Counted from the stretch's first letter, positions 9,602 through 21,040 are shown. The stretch is DNA of 34,037 bases from Pelargonium cotyledonis (GCA_036897625.1 JAYMTA010000232.1:1-34037), one strand, 5' to 3'. Notes: a model not told the origin generated them from the sequence alone. Numbers and translations are program-made.

Positions 9602-12600
9602 TTACAAACCTTCGAGTATGAATGGTAGTATTTGGTTACCTGGAGACGATTCAACTTGTTTGATGGGAGGATCTACCTGCTCATATTCTTCGTTTTGATC
9701 GGTTTCATCAGTTTCTGAAGGCTCGAACTCTAGCGTTGGCTGCATTTCGTCTGGAGGAAGCTCGAGAATCTGATATTTGGGCTTGTTTCTCTCAAGGAGA
9801 ACGTAGGTGGTGCAGTACCAAAATAGCATTATTCTGCTTTGAGCCATCACTGTGTCCTTGATGCAACTCTTCCCGAAGGAAAGCCTCTCAAGTGCCTGCA
9901 AAATTAAGCAAGGGATGTATAAATTATGTCAAGGGTGCGTCCTGGCTAAATTATCCTAAAGCTGAAAATGCTCAGAAATATTTTACTTGGCAGCACAATT
10001 GTGAAGTATGGACAATCTTATGTGCTTAACTATAGCTGACATTTTGGGTTCCAAGTTGAAAAGATCCGAACCACTCGCAAGAGGTCCAGGTCCCTGTGGG
10101 TTTCGCGTCGCGGATAGGATTGGCTAGTGGATTTTACATAGAAAATTCATGGGTGAGTGGGTTTGCCTTATCCACAATTTCTCAATGACAAACCCGACCC
10201 ACCTGAAAATCAACCGGGTCTACTTTATACGACCGCATCTGCAAGTTTGGATTCAAATTGTCGGCTCTATGCGCAACTTACTGTTGATAATATATTGAGT
10301 AATGAACTGTAAAAGCTCGGCCAAGGGTAGCAGATGGTGCTAACTGCTAAGGCAGATTGAAACCCCGAAAAAGTAGTAATGCATGCATGCTGTGTCACAC
10401 AGAATATGTGCTCAATTCATTTTCGGGTCAGTCAACCCACACAAACATGTACCTCTGACGGGCCACATTTGGGTTAGATATTTTCAACCCAAACCCAAAC
10501 TGCCAGCTTTAAATTTGACCTTTGGGTTCAAATATGTGCAAGATCACTTTTCTCTTTCACTGAAATGGAGCATTGAGTTGCAACCTAAAATAGAAAGGTT
10601 CGTGTCATATGGCTACCTGTTCTCCAGTTCGGATGTCAAACGAATGATGATGATCAAATTGAAGACCTTTAAACTCATTGATGCAGAGTCCTTGAAAGGC
10701 CCTGAAAAATGCCAACAAATAATGAAGCAAAATATCTACTTCAAATGTGAATTACGTATTGATCTACTTACCATTTTATTAGAGAAGCTCGAGGAATCCA
10801 ACGGAAGATAATGGGCGTATTGTCTGCATTGACATAATAGCCCCCAAAGACGATAAAAACTGTCATAAGAGAGGGTCCCAATGCCATAGCCGCCTCAGTG
10901 GTCGGAACCATGGCCCCAACAGTTAGACCCATCGCTGATGCAGCAAATGATTCCATTGTGACAATGCCACAAAACTTACCAAACCTAGGAAGGAAAAGTT
11001 CTGAGTCAGCTCTTCATATTCACGACACTTATTCAAAGCACCAAAACACATCCTAATCATGACAATTATTATTGAGAAACAAAACTACATAGAAAGAAAA
11101 CGAGAAACAAAACTACCTAGAAAGTTAATGGAAAATTGTCAATTTAGTTCCTTAACTTTCAAAAAGACTTAACGGTCCATGGACTTTGAATTATTGGGTT
11201 AATTTACTCCATGTTGTTAGCTAGAATTAGTTGACCGTTAACTAACTTTGATTACATGGCGCATATGTGGCATTTAAAATAATTAATTAACTAAAAAAAT
11301 TGTCTACGTGGCGCTGACACGACATTTTAAAAGTAATTGATTAGGTACATAATTATCTATGTGGTGCTGAGGTGGCAATTACCTCAAACTAAAGCTAGGG
11401 ACTAAAATGATAACCTAAATTCAAAGTTCAAGGAGTATTTTGGCTTCTTTTTTTAAGTTTAGATGCTACTTTTGGAAAGTTCAGGGACCTCCCTGACCAT
11501 TTTTCTAAAGTTAAAACTTAAAAGATCAAAATAGTAGCTTCAGGAACCTCACCTGGACAAAGTAGGGTGAAGACGAGCCATGGGGTAGCAAACAGCACCA
11601 AACATTAATGGAAATGCAGCTCCAATGGGAACCTCAGCCAACAATTTAGAGAGCAGATAGGGTCCTAATGCATAAGACCCCTTTGCACGCTCTCCATCTA
11701 CAATTGCGCGTTCCTTAGGGAACACACCCACCGTCTTTGTAAGAGCAGCCATTGCTGTGTTTATCGCGGCAACCTGCGGGATAATAAATATTTTCAAGAG
11801 TAGCATATCAATAAACCAATCATGAGCAAATAAAACATATAAAACCATATCCAACCAGAGCTTAAAAAGTGGCATCCAGGTCAAATCATATACCTGAAGC
11901 AATCCCATTCTGTCTTGTATAGCTGTTTGAGATAGTCCCATTCTCCAGAAAACTGAACCAAATATTATAGCTGATGCAATAGACATTCTTGACCGAACTT
12001 TGTTTGTTGGGCCATCACGAGAAGCCTAGTCAACCAGGTGACACCATGATAGTCAGCTAAAATGAGGAGCTAGATTAATATAGCAACATAACATATTAGC
12101 AGAATAATCACCGTATGCCTATTAGGAACATTTTAGAAAACAATTTATGGTATTATATGCCTGTAAATTTAGAGAACCTATCTCTACATGCTACTGTGAT
12201 GTCAAGAAAGTAATTTGATCATTAAAATGGGACAAACAGGCTAAACCAGGCTGCTGAAAGGCGTATCTGCTTGGTGACAGAAGTAATTAAGAAAACTTAA
12301 AGGCGTAAATGTAATATTATGAATTAATACACTGCCACTATTGCAAATCTTCTTGTAAAGCAAATTTGGTAACAATTGAAAGCCCAACCTGCATCCATGC
12401 GCGCTTCAGGAGCAGACAGAACTGCCTCCACAAACTACCTTTCCTCTTGATAATGGATCTGTTTCCGAACTTTACGCCATTCTTGGATGTCTCCATTTGG
12501 CTTAGTGGAGTTGCATAAAGAACTACCGGGGATTGTTGTGAGAAGGTCTCAACCAGACCATCTATCCTTTTCTGAGAGGTGTAGACACTATCACCAGAAC

Positions 12601-15237
12601 TATAGTCAATAGATATGAGATCAGCCAGAAACTCAGCAGGATTTACATGATCTGGGCATTGATACCTGTTACATTAGACAACAATTTGTCAGTACATTCA
12701 GAAATGAAAGCAATGATCACAATGTAGCAGTTATAGAAACATTTAGAATAAGCACATAAAATATGCATGATGGAAATGTATATGATAATTTCATTTCCAA
12801 CATATTGGATTTTTTTTAATATATACTATCATATCCTTGACATTTTGATATTACTTGCAAATCTTTGCATCAATGAATTTCCAACATGCATAAAAGTGGC
12901 ATGCATAGCCTTTGCTCAATCTTGTGTAGACTAGGCAATGATCACTGCCACGGGAATACTTGATTTGATCAGGGATGCAAGAGAAGCAGGGTAGAAAGTT
13001 AAATAATCTATGTAGACAGCTTTTAGTATCACTTATACCTATACTATTAACAGGACTAAGCATGATTTTGACATAAAAGCAACAATCTTACAGTAGTGAA
13101 CATATAGATACAGCATATAAAGAATTAAAAAATGAGAGACAGGGATTGGTTGACAACCCAAATTTAGAGAAGTATGCTAGTGGTTCCTCGTGTGCGGGAC
13201 CAGCATAAACAAGTGCACCCTCAGTCAGCAGCACAATGTCATCAAACTTTGCATACACTGAACCTCTCGGCTGGTGTATGGTGCATATAACAGTATGTCC
13301 ATCCTGTGCAAGCTTCTGTAGGGTTTCCATCACTTTCTCGGCTTGGAACGCATCAAGTCCTGAAAGTATGTCCACAAACACTTAGCAGCTCAACCTGATG
13401 CATCCCATACAACTGGACAATATCCTAATCAGTGCAATATTGATTGTTTGTCGCTTGCTGGCATATGTACTTGGACGGAAGCTGTTTAGCTCATTTTTTG
13501 TGCACGAAACAGTTCATTTTCTTTAGTGAGACTACTCTAGAAAGAGTCAGAGTAATTTTGAGACATTAGTGAATACAAAGAATCAAGGATGCTTATTATA
13601 AGTGCATAATTACTGAAAGTACCAGTTGTGGGCTCATCAGCAAATATGACAGATGGGCTTGCAATTAGCTCACATGCTAGTGATAAACGTTTCTTTTCAC
13701 CTCCGCTAATTCCTCGAACTTTTGCATCGCCAACATTGAAATCAGCACAACTGACCTGTTAAAGAATAAGAAAAAATTCCAAGAAAGTGCATAAAGTAAG
13801 AAATCTCAGAGTGGCACAACTTCTCTGAATTAAAACTTAGCTACTAAACTAGAGTAAAGAACCAGAAATGTAAAAACTAGTCATGTATAAATATAGCATA
13901 ATTTAACAAAAAACACAATCACAGCAAAAACAGGATTTAATCTAACCTAAACTACAAATGTTAGAGAAAATTATATGAATTCAAGTTAAAACAAGCTTGG
14001 AACAGAAATTTACACTTCAGGCAGGACGCGTCTTGATTCAGTTTAGCTATGATCATCGAGAAAATAGTTGAAGGAAAATCATCTTACCAAACCTGTTTCA
14101 AACAGGATTTTGTTAACATATTCATCTCTATCTTCCAAAGATGATATCTCAGGAAGCTGAAGTTCGGCAGCAAGTGACAGTGTTTCCCGGACAGTGAGCT
14201 GTGAGAAGAACAAATCCTCTTGTCTCACATAAGCAAATCTGCCCCAAAAGAAAAGAAAAAATCAACAAAAAAACTATTATAACGATGACACTGATGGTTA
14301 AAGCTCAACAATATTTGCCTGAATTGAACATACTTATATGCTTTCTGTGACCTAGGCTTCCCATTGATCTCCAAAAGGCCCGATAAATGCAGCCTAGGTG
14401 ACGCCATAAGTTGACCCGCTAGAACATTGAGCAATGTTGTTTTTCCTGAACCGGATGGTCCCATTATTGCAAGCAATCTGCCAGGTTTCGCTTCTCCACT
14501 CACACTTTTTAGCAGAAACCGCACCTATATGTAATGAAACATTATCAACTAGTTCAATTCTTTTCTTCTTTCAGCATCACTCAGCCGAAATTTTACAACT
14601 AAAAATACAAAAAACTACAAACATCTTTGCTAAATAATGTGCATGTTTGTATCAATATTCACATGATGATTTACAAGTACTGCACTAAGGTAGCGTTTAG
14701 ATTAAACAATTTGGAATGGGAATGGGAATGGGAATTGAGAACAATGAGAATCTCATTCTAATTCTGGTTTTTGAACAAAAATTCTAATGCCAACGCTACC
14801 TAAATAATGTGCATGATCATTTGAATTATCAATCAAAGTAGCTAGAGCTGCGAGAAATGGACTTTCCAAACGCGCAATCACTTCAACAGATCCTAAAATG
14901 CCAAGCTCTCGCAACTCGCATCAGCATAGCTAAGCTAGCGCTCAATCAGTTAGCTCTTGTAAATTGAAGCGTTGAAACTTTTACCCTCTAGCTTCCGTAC
15001 ATTTCCACGCAACCAAACAGATCACTCTAAACTCAAGCACTACAAATTCAAGTAACTCACTGATTTGGACGATTTGTCGGTGAGCGAGCAAGTGAGGTTA
15101 CTCCACCGGATGGTCACCGGAAACACTTTCCCGTCCAACACAGGAGACTCAGCGTCGCCTCCGTCGAGCTCGTCGATATCGGACTCTTTTTCCGGCAGTA
15201 GTTCGGGACCGGGGCTTGAGAAGAGACGGACCAGCAT
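9602..15237 (-). CDS. ABCG7: Half-size ABC transporter, ABCG7-type
   Basis: Eleven exons join in frame: 15237-15061, 14524-14334, 14238-14088, 13755-13623, 13359-13158, 12665-12389, 12025-11894, 11773-11553, 10984-10772, 10701-10617 and 9895-9602 (TAA). The 691-residue product has one ATP-binding domain then one membrane domain, the WBC/ABCG half-transporter order. It shows Walker [10 protein letters not shown] (81-89), signature ISGGEKKR (189-196), Walker B VIFADE (209-214) and H-loop IHQPRG in exon 5. Membrane segments lie in exons 7-10 ([33 protein letters not shown]). It ends PFILEGL. It closely resembles remembered Arabidopsis ABCG7, whose substrate is, to my knowledge, not settled. Family proteins dimerise in membranes. 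The ATG used here is internal; see the note on the N-terminal frame. Exon 5 has an unusual donor, GG|GTTGTC. Confidence 0.93.
10985..11552 (-). other. ABCG7: ABCG7 intron 8, carrying a MITE
   Basis: The donor CCAG|GTGAGG and acceptor CTTCCTAG|GTTTGG bound a 568-base intron, splitting an Arg codon. Most of it is the element at 11131-11505, so the intron was probably under 200 bases before the insertion. Confidence 0.75.
11131..11505. mobile_element. MITE-like element in ABCG7 intron 8
   Basis: The left end reads GAAAATTGTCAATTTAGTTC...TTAACTTTC. The right end, inverted, reads GAAAAATGGTCAGGGAGGTCCCTGAACTTTC. Near the middle are repeated GTGGCGCTGA/GTGGTGCTGA motifs and the phrase ACGTGGCG. 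It resembles the common plant repeat type with ends like 'caatttagtccctgaactttc'. No ORF is present. Exact ends and target duplication are uncertain. Confidence 0.6.
14688..14801. mobile_element. hAT-like MITE in ABCG7 intron 1
   Basis: The element starts AGGTAGCGTTTAGATT and ends CCAACGCTACCT, an inverted pair typical of small hAT-type elements. Inside are ATTCTCATTCC-like motifs (GGAATGGGAATGGG, GAGAATCTCATTC) shared with elements at 18540-18660, 28837-28988 and 29987-30150. The 16-base sequence CTAAATAATGTGCATG occurs both at about 14630 and directly after the right end, a curious direct repeat around it. Confidence 0.65.
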
Positions 15238-15329
15238 AGCCACCGCCGCGGCGGGCCGAAACTGGCCGACGCCGCTTTCCGCCAACGCCCTCCCGGTTGC
15301 CCCTTTCCCTCCCCGCCAATACCAACCAT
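15114..15329 (-). promoter_or_regulatory. ABCG7: Out-of-frame upstream ATG overlapping ABCG7 start
   Basis: The ATG at 15329-15327 opens a 71-codon frame, beginning MVGIGGEGKGQPGGR, that overlaps the transporter start in another frame. The peptide start looks like that of other ABCG7 proteins. A one-base difference in the G-run near 15290-15296 would join it to the transporter frame. As the sequence stands, it acts as an overlapping uORF that would block the ATG at 15237 unless ribosomes leak past. Confidence 0.5.
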
Positions 15330-15399
15330 TCTCTTCTCTTCTCGGACCTCAGTTCGTTGAGCCTGAAGGCATGAAGTTGAGCAGAAGGGAAGTAAAATG

Positions 15400-17200
15400 G
15401 TGATGCCGATGAAACGTATAGTCTCAATACGACGGCGTTTTGGGTTGGTGTGGACTTGTGTGACTATTGACCAATACGCAGCGTAGCATCTGAGGCTTCT
15501 ACGCAGTAAAGACACGTGTGCAATTTTTTTAAGGATAAGATGGGCCGCAGTTGTGGGTTCATATTTCTTTACTATTGGGCCTAAATAGCTGGTTTTGGGC
15601 CATGTGTGATTATTGTGTGGGCTATAATCAAAATTAGTACTTATCGCTAATAGTAATTGATTTAGTAACTCTACATTTTGGACCCGTTGACGTTGAAAGT
15701 TAGGCCTAAAAATAAGTGAATTTGGATCACACATCGCCTCCATTTCAACAAACATGACATGAATGTTATTGGTGACCTAAACTCCACAAACAAATTTGTA
15801 TCTTTATCAATTTGGGTTAACATATAACCCGATTTTAAACTCGAATAGTTGCCTCTACCTCTTACCCAAAATTTTCACAAGAAAGACGCTTTATAAACAA
15901 ATTGTTTCTGTTGTCGATTACACAAATGATTTTGGTGCCTCTTGTACCTCCCGCAAAAGTGGCACTTAGGAGTGAAAACAACATACAGGGATTCCTTAAT
16001 CATCATGCATCAAAATCTCTTATTTTATACTTCGGATGTGAAACATCAATTTCAACTTTAAACATTGACACTCACTATAACTTGCATCAAAATCTCTTAT
16101 TTTATACTTTTGTTATTATTTAATCTTCATGTTTTTTTTTAAATGAGAATATCATTCATTCATGATCAAAGTGCAAGTTATATTTTACCTAACAGTATAA
16201 CTATTTAAAACTCTTTATCCAACCACTACAACTAAATAATTATAAGAAATAAAACACGCTCCCCACTTTACAAGGAGTAAATTTATTTGTCCCAAAATGA
16301 TTGTCTCATTTTTATTTTGAGAAAAACTAAGGAGAAGTTAATTGATGTTGTACATTTACTATTGTATCATCGTGATCATATGTTTAGAGATCCTAACTAT
16401 TTTTTATAAGAATATTATTGATAATTCATGCATAACTAACTTACTAGAAAAAAGAAGCAAAACACTCATTTTGAGATAAAAATGCAAAAGAAACATGACA
16501 CTCATTTTGAGACGAAGTGAGTAAAAAACAATGACTACATCACAATTCACAACCAAGACAAAAATGAAATATGAACACTACGTTTTTGTAGAAGACCCAA
16601 TTTAGTCACCGAACTTTAGTCTTTTAACCCAATTTAATTTTTGAACTTTTTTTAACTAAGAATAGTCTATGAACTTTCGTGTTTTGACACAATTTGGTCA
16701 TTGAATTTTCAAATGACCCAAAATGATCCTTAAACTTTTGAATAATGACCCAATTTGGTCCCTAAATTATTGATAAAAGTTTTAAGAGCAAAGACTAAAT
16801 TGGATCAATATGTAAAAGTAGAGGAACCATTTCGGGTTAATTGAAAGTTCATAGACTAAATTGGGTCATTGTTTAAAAGTTAATAGACTATTTTGGGTCA
16901 TTTAAAAATTTAATAACTAAATTGAGTCAAAATACCAAAATTAAAGGACCAAATTGAGTCTTTTACCCTCCAAATAAAATGTTCTTTTAAACTAAAAATT
17001 AACAAAGTAATTAAATTAAAAAGACACAAATTATTTTGGTGATTTTAAACCTGCCGCCACCTAACTGCTGATCCTGCCACGTCATCATTTCTCACATTTA
17101 TTAAATTAAAAAGAGAAAAATAGAACCGAACAAAACTTGAAGACCCAACAGCTTCATCGTCCACCGTCACGGAACGAATCTAACTGCAAACCCTAACCTC
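15400..17200. other. Spacer between ABCG7 and GT14, probable divergent promoters
   Basis: The two flanking genes are divergent, so both promoters lie here. I could not pick out a convincing TATA box for either. A 25-base exact direct repeat (GCATCAAAATCTCTTATTTT and on) occurs at 16007 and 16084. A large foldback occupies 16593-16961. The 73-residue open stretch at 15902-16123 has no recognisable domain and is not called. Confidence 0.5.
16593..16961. repeat. Large foldback element built of 'caatttggtcc..gaacttt' units
   Basis: The left half has serial units of the type ACCCAATTTAGTC...GAACTTT, and the right half has the same units inverted (AAAGTTCATAGACTAAATTGGGTC and similar). The ends are AGACCCAATTTAGTC and GGACCAAATTGAGTCT. 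The arms are about 180 bases and would form a long hairpin. There is no coding capacity. It is a non-autonomous element common in dicot spacers, and transcription through it could yield small RNAs. Confidence 0.65.
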
Positions 17201-17329
17201 CATCGATCAATACAAGAGCTTCACAGACCAACAAAACAACAGCAGCAACAAAAGAGTTCCAAAATTCAAATTATTACCGATACGGTTCTGGAATTTCATA
17301 AAAAATCCGATCTCTTTTACTTCCACATT

Positions 17330-17434
17330 ATGTTCAGACCTCACCGGAAAATCCACAAAACTCAAGATCTGCTCATACCCATCAGCTCAAATGTCAAATT
17401 CCACAAAACCCAGAGCTCAAAGCTCCTGATTTGA
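17330..17434 (+). promoter_or_regulatory. Upstream ORF(s) ahead of GT14 gene
   Basis: The ATG at 17330 opens a 34-codon ORF ending TGA at 17432-17434, 22 bases before the main ATG. A second, overlapping ORF of 12 codons starts at 17391 and ends at 17429. If both are in the transcript they should reduce initiation at 17457. The transcription start is not known, so their presence in the mRNA is inferred. Confidence 0.4.
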
Positions 17435-17456
17435 CCCCATTTTTCGCGTACCCATT

Positions 17457-20400
17457 ATGGGACCTGAGAGGAAATGGCTGTTCACGCTTTTCTCAGCCTC
17501 TCTACTCTCTCTCATTCTTCTCTTGCTCTCTTCAATTAAAGCTTTCAGCTCCCCGAAAATCTTCCCTTCCTCGATTCAGCACGGCGTTCACTACCCGCCG
17601 GCGTTCGCGTACTACATCTCCGGCGGACATGGCCAGAGAGAGCAGATCTTTCGCTTGCTGCTCGCGGTGTACCATCCGCGAAATCGGTACCTTCTGCATC
17701 TCGCGTCGGAGGCACCGGACGAGGAGCGACGGAGGCTGATCGCGGCGGTGAAGGCCGTGCCGGCGATTCGGGCGTTTGGGAATGTGGATGTTGTGGGTAA
17801 GCCCAATTACATGACGTACATGGGATCGACCAATCTGGCCACAACGCTTCGCGCTGCGGCGATACTGTTGAGAATGGACAGAGGGTGGAATTGGTTCGTT
17901 ACGTTGAGTGCGTCGGATTATCCGCTAATTACTCAGGATGGTATGTTTATTTTTGCTCAATTGTGGGAAAAAGTTGCCTTTTTTGGGAATTTTAATTTGA
18001 TAGGTATTTGGTTGGTGTGTGCTTTTATGAACATTGAGCTTTTGATTTGATGGAAACTTGTGATTTTTTGGGGCCATTTGCTGGTTTGTTGAAATTAGTT
18101 ACTCATATTGGTTTAGATTTTGCTTGTTATGTTGATGTGATGTTTTAGAATTGAAACATGAAGTTAGAACTTAATACATTAGGATTTACTTTTTAATTGA
18201 TGAGTTGAAAATTGATGGAAATTTGTGATTTTTTGGGGCCATTTGCTGGTTTGTTGAAATGAGTTACTCATATGGGTTTAGATTTTGCTTTTTATGTTGA
18301 TGTGATGTTTTAGAATTGAAACATGAAGTTAGAACTTAATACACTAGGATTTACTTTTTAATTGATGTGTTGAAAATGATTATGTGATATTTTTAAGTTG
18401 AAAAAATCAGCTTCTTGAAGTGATCTTAGTGTGAAATAGTGAGGTCTATATGCTCGTGAGTCTTGATTTTGTTCTTCAGTATGGAATTGATACTAACATA
18501 TCAATAAATTTAATTATATAAGTGGAGCCTTTAGATAAGAATTTTGTGTTTGGGAATAAGAATGAGATTCTCATTGTTCACGTTTGGATTAGGATTTAGT
18601 ATATATTGGTTCTAGATTGTTCTTGGTACCCATTCCAAATTCTTAAAATTCAAATGGAAAATGATTATGTTTATGCCATCTTTTTGTGTTGGTACAGGGC
18701 TTCTTGAAGTGATCTTATTGTGAAATTGTGAGATCTCTATGCTCATGATTTTGTTCTTTGGCGTGGAATTGTACCAACATTTCTTTTTATGTTTAATTAT
18801 ATGACCGAGACTGTGGAGTTTGACATTGATAATGCCAAGTATTCTTCAATTCTGAGTTCTTGCTAGTTTCTACAGAATTGCTGAGTGAGTAGGTGGTTTA
18901 AATTTCTCATAGGAATTTCAAGTTGTTCAACATTGGTTCATTAGGTTGAGTGCGTCGGATTACTTAGGATGACTTCTTTTTTCGGGTTCAGTACTTCAGT
19001 TAAAGGAAAAAGTACCGTTTTTGCAAATTTAATTTGATGGATAACGGGTTGGTGTGTGCTTTTATGAGGATTGAGTGTAACCATTTAGGCACTGATATGA
19101 TGAAAACTTGTGTTTTTTTGGGGCATTTGCTGGTTTTGTTGAGTTTTCAGTTGGTGATATGATTAACTCATGGTAGTTTAGATTTTGATTCTTCTGTTGA
19201 TGTGATGTTTCAGGACTGAAACATGAATTTGGAACTTAATGTCTTAAGATTTACTTTTTGGTTGATGAGTTGACAATGATTATGTTTGTGCCATCGTTTT
19301 GTGTTGGTCTAGCTCTTCTTGACTTGATCTTAGTGAAAAATTGTGAGATCTTTATGCTCATGATCTTGTTCTTCGGTTTGAAATTGATACTGACATTTCA
19401 GTATATTTAATTATATGACTAAGACTGTGGAGCTTGACGTTGATTATGCCAAGCATTCTTCAATTCTGAGCTGTTGCTTGTTACTATGAAATTGCCATGT
19501 GAGTCGGTGGTTTAAGTTCATTACGTTGAATGCAGCAGGTTACCACCAATCACTCAGGGTGGTATTTTTTTTGGTTTGATTGTCGGAGAAAGTTACCTTT
19601 TTTTTGAAAATTTTAATTTGATGGATATTGGGTTGGTGTGTGCTTTGATTATGAGGATTGCGTGGAAGCATATAGGCATTGATTTTGATGGAAACTTGTG
19701 ATTTTTTGGGCCATTTATTGGTTTTGTTGAAATGAGTTACTCGTGTAAGTTTAGATTTTGGATCTCATGTTGATGTGATGTTGGAGTACTGAATCTTGAA
19801 GCTGAAAAAACTTAATGGTGCAGTGATGTGAGTGTAAAGTTTTGAGGTCTCTATGCTTGTGATTTTGTTGTTAGAATGGAATTGGTACTAACATTTTGAT
19901 ATACTTAAGTATATGACCAAGAGGTCTTAGACCGTGGAGCTTGACCTCGACTATGCCAAGTATTTGAATTGTTGCCATTTACTATGGAATTGTCGAGTAA
20001 GTGTACTTATTGATTGATGTTTTCTTTATGCTAATTTTCCAGATCTATCCCTTGTGTTTTCTTCTGTAAGTAGAGATCTCAATTTCATCGAGCACACCAG
20101 CGACCTCGGATGGAAAGAGTAGGCAATTTTTTTAATTTTAGCTATATTTTTATTGTGTTTCTATTTGGAACTAACTTAAATTAACCTACCTTGTATCATC
20201 AATCGTGACGCAGAGATCATAGAATCCAACCTGTTGTAGTTGATCCGTCGACTTATTTAGCCAGAAGGAGCCAAATTTTTCAAGCTACGCCGAGGCGCCC
20301 TACACCCAATGCTTTCAAAGTTTTCACAGGTGATGTTTGTTCTCCATAATATCCTCTGCTTACACTTGTGAGTTGTGAGAACTAGAGCCCCACTCGAGCA

Positions 20401-21040
20401 CCTGAAACCAACCCGAAAGTTTTGGGTACTGGTCACGTAGATGACGGATTGAAAACAATTACGAAGTTTGAAACAAAATGTATATTAAGAGGACCATTTT
20501 GAAAGATTTTCCTTTTTGTTGTGTTTTTCAGGTACCCCATGGGTCTTCCTTAGCCGACCCTTCCTGGAATTCTGCATTCTCGGTTGGGACAACCTCCCGC
20601 GAACGCTTCTCATGTATTTCACCAACGTAATCTTGCCCGAGGAGGGCTATTTCCACACTGTTCTCTGCAACGCGCCGGAGTTCAAGAACACAACCGTTAA
20701 CAACGATCTACGATACATGGTTTGGGACAATCCTCCGAAGATGCAACCTCAATTCCTAAATAGCTCCAATTACAACCAAATGATTCAAAGTGGAGCTGTT
20801 TTCGCCAGGCAGTTCCATAAGAACGACCCTGTGCTGGACATGGTTGATGAGAAGATCCTCAAGCGCGCGACTAACCGAGTTGCCACCGGCGCGTGGTGCA
20901 GTGGCCGGAACACGTGGTGGATCGATCCTTGCTCGCAGTGGGGAGATGTCAATGTGCTTAAACCCGGGCCTCAGGCGAAGATTCTAGAAGAGAGCGTGAC
21001 AAACCTTCTCGATGATGCAGAGTCAAGCCAATGCATATGA
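17457..21040 (+). CDS. GT14 glycosyltransferase, GlcAT14-like
   Basis: Four exons join in frame: 17457-17940, 20043-20118, 20214-20329 and 20532-21040 (TGA), giving 394 residues. This is the plant GT14 'Branch' family (core-2/I-branching type). Studied Arabidopsis members such as GlcAT14A-C add glucuronic acid to arabinogalactan side chains in the Golgi. The N-terminus has a short cytosolic piece then a signal anchor (about 7-27, LFTLFSASLLSLILLLL), as expected for a type II Golgi enzyme. Then follow PPAFAYYISG, LLLAVYHPRNRYLLHL, SASDYPLITQD (151-161), RDLNFIEHTSDLGWK, PNAFKVFTG, PWVFLSRPF, GWDNLPRTLLMYF, EGYFHTVLCNA and DNPPKMQP. The C-terminal Cys-rich part (GAWCSG, DPCSQWGD) is typical. 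Intron 1 (17941-20042) is long and repeat-built. The exact subfamily (UNE7 or GlcAT14C-like) is not certain. Confidence 0.92.
17941..20042 (+). repeat. GT14 intron 1: serial duplications including exon-1 tail copies
   Basis: The 2.1-kb intron consists of degenerate copies of one block. The exon-1 end and donor region (TTCGTTACGTTGAGTGCGTCGGATTA, then the donor, then GTTGGTGTGTGCTTTTATGA) recurs at about 18935 and 19513. A 165-base unit starting GATGGAAACTTGTGATTTTT is directly repeated at 18049 and 18214, and again in decayed form near 19097 and 19686. The phrase GTGAGATCTCTATGCTCATGA recurs near 18435, 18727, 19343 and 19842. The real donor is taken as G|GTATGTTT at 17941 because the downstream copies have lost the reading frame. 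Confidence 0.75.
18540..18660. mobile_element. Decayed MITE copy in GT14 intron 1
   Basis: The stretch GTTTGGGAATAAGAATGAGA...TTCTCATTGTTCACGTTTGG and the following ACCCATTCCAAATTC match the inner motifs of the AGGTAGCGTTTGG family seen at 14688, 28837 and 29987. The terminal repeats are lost, so this is only a fragment. Confidence 0.45.

Noticed and set aside
10383-10811. 142-codon plus-strand open frame
   Set aside because: It runs antisense through ABCG7 exon 10 (10617-10701) and repeat-rich intron sequence, with no domain.
15330-15755. Upstream part of the 213-codon minus-strand open frame (15114-15755)
   Set aside because: Upstream of 15329 it is promoter sequence with no family resemblance. 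Only the ATG at 15329 is of interest and is reported separately.
17545-17844. Minus-strand open frames opposite GT14 exon 1
   Set aside because: They are GC-rich shadows of a real exon with conserved GT14 motifs on the plus strand.
20086-20100. Possible alternative donor GTAAGT inside GT14 exon 2 (TCTTCTGTAAGTAG)
   Set aside because: It matches the donor consensus, but using it would cut the conserved RDLNFIEHTSDLGWK segment and break the frame with exon 3.
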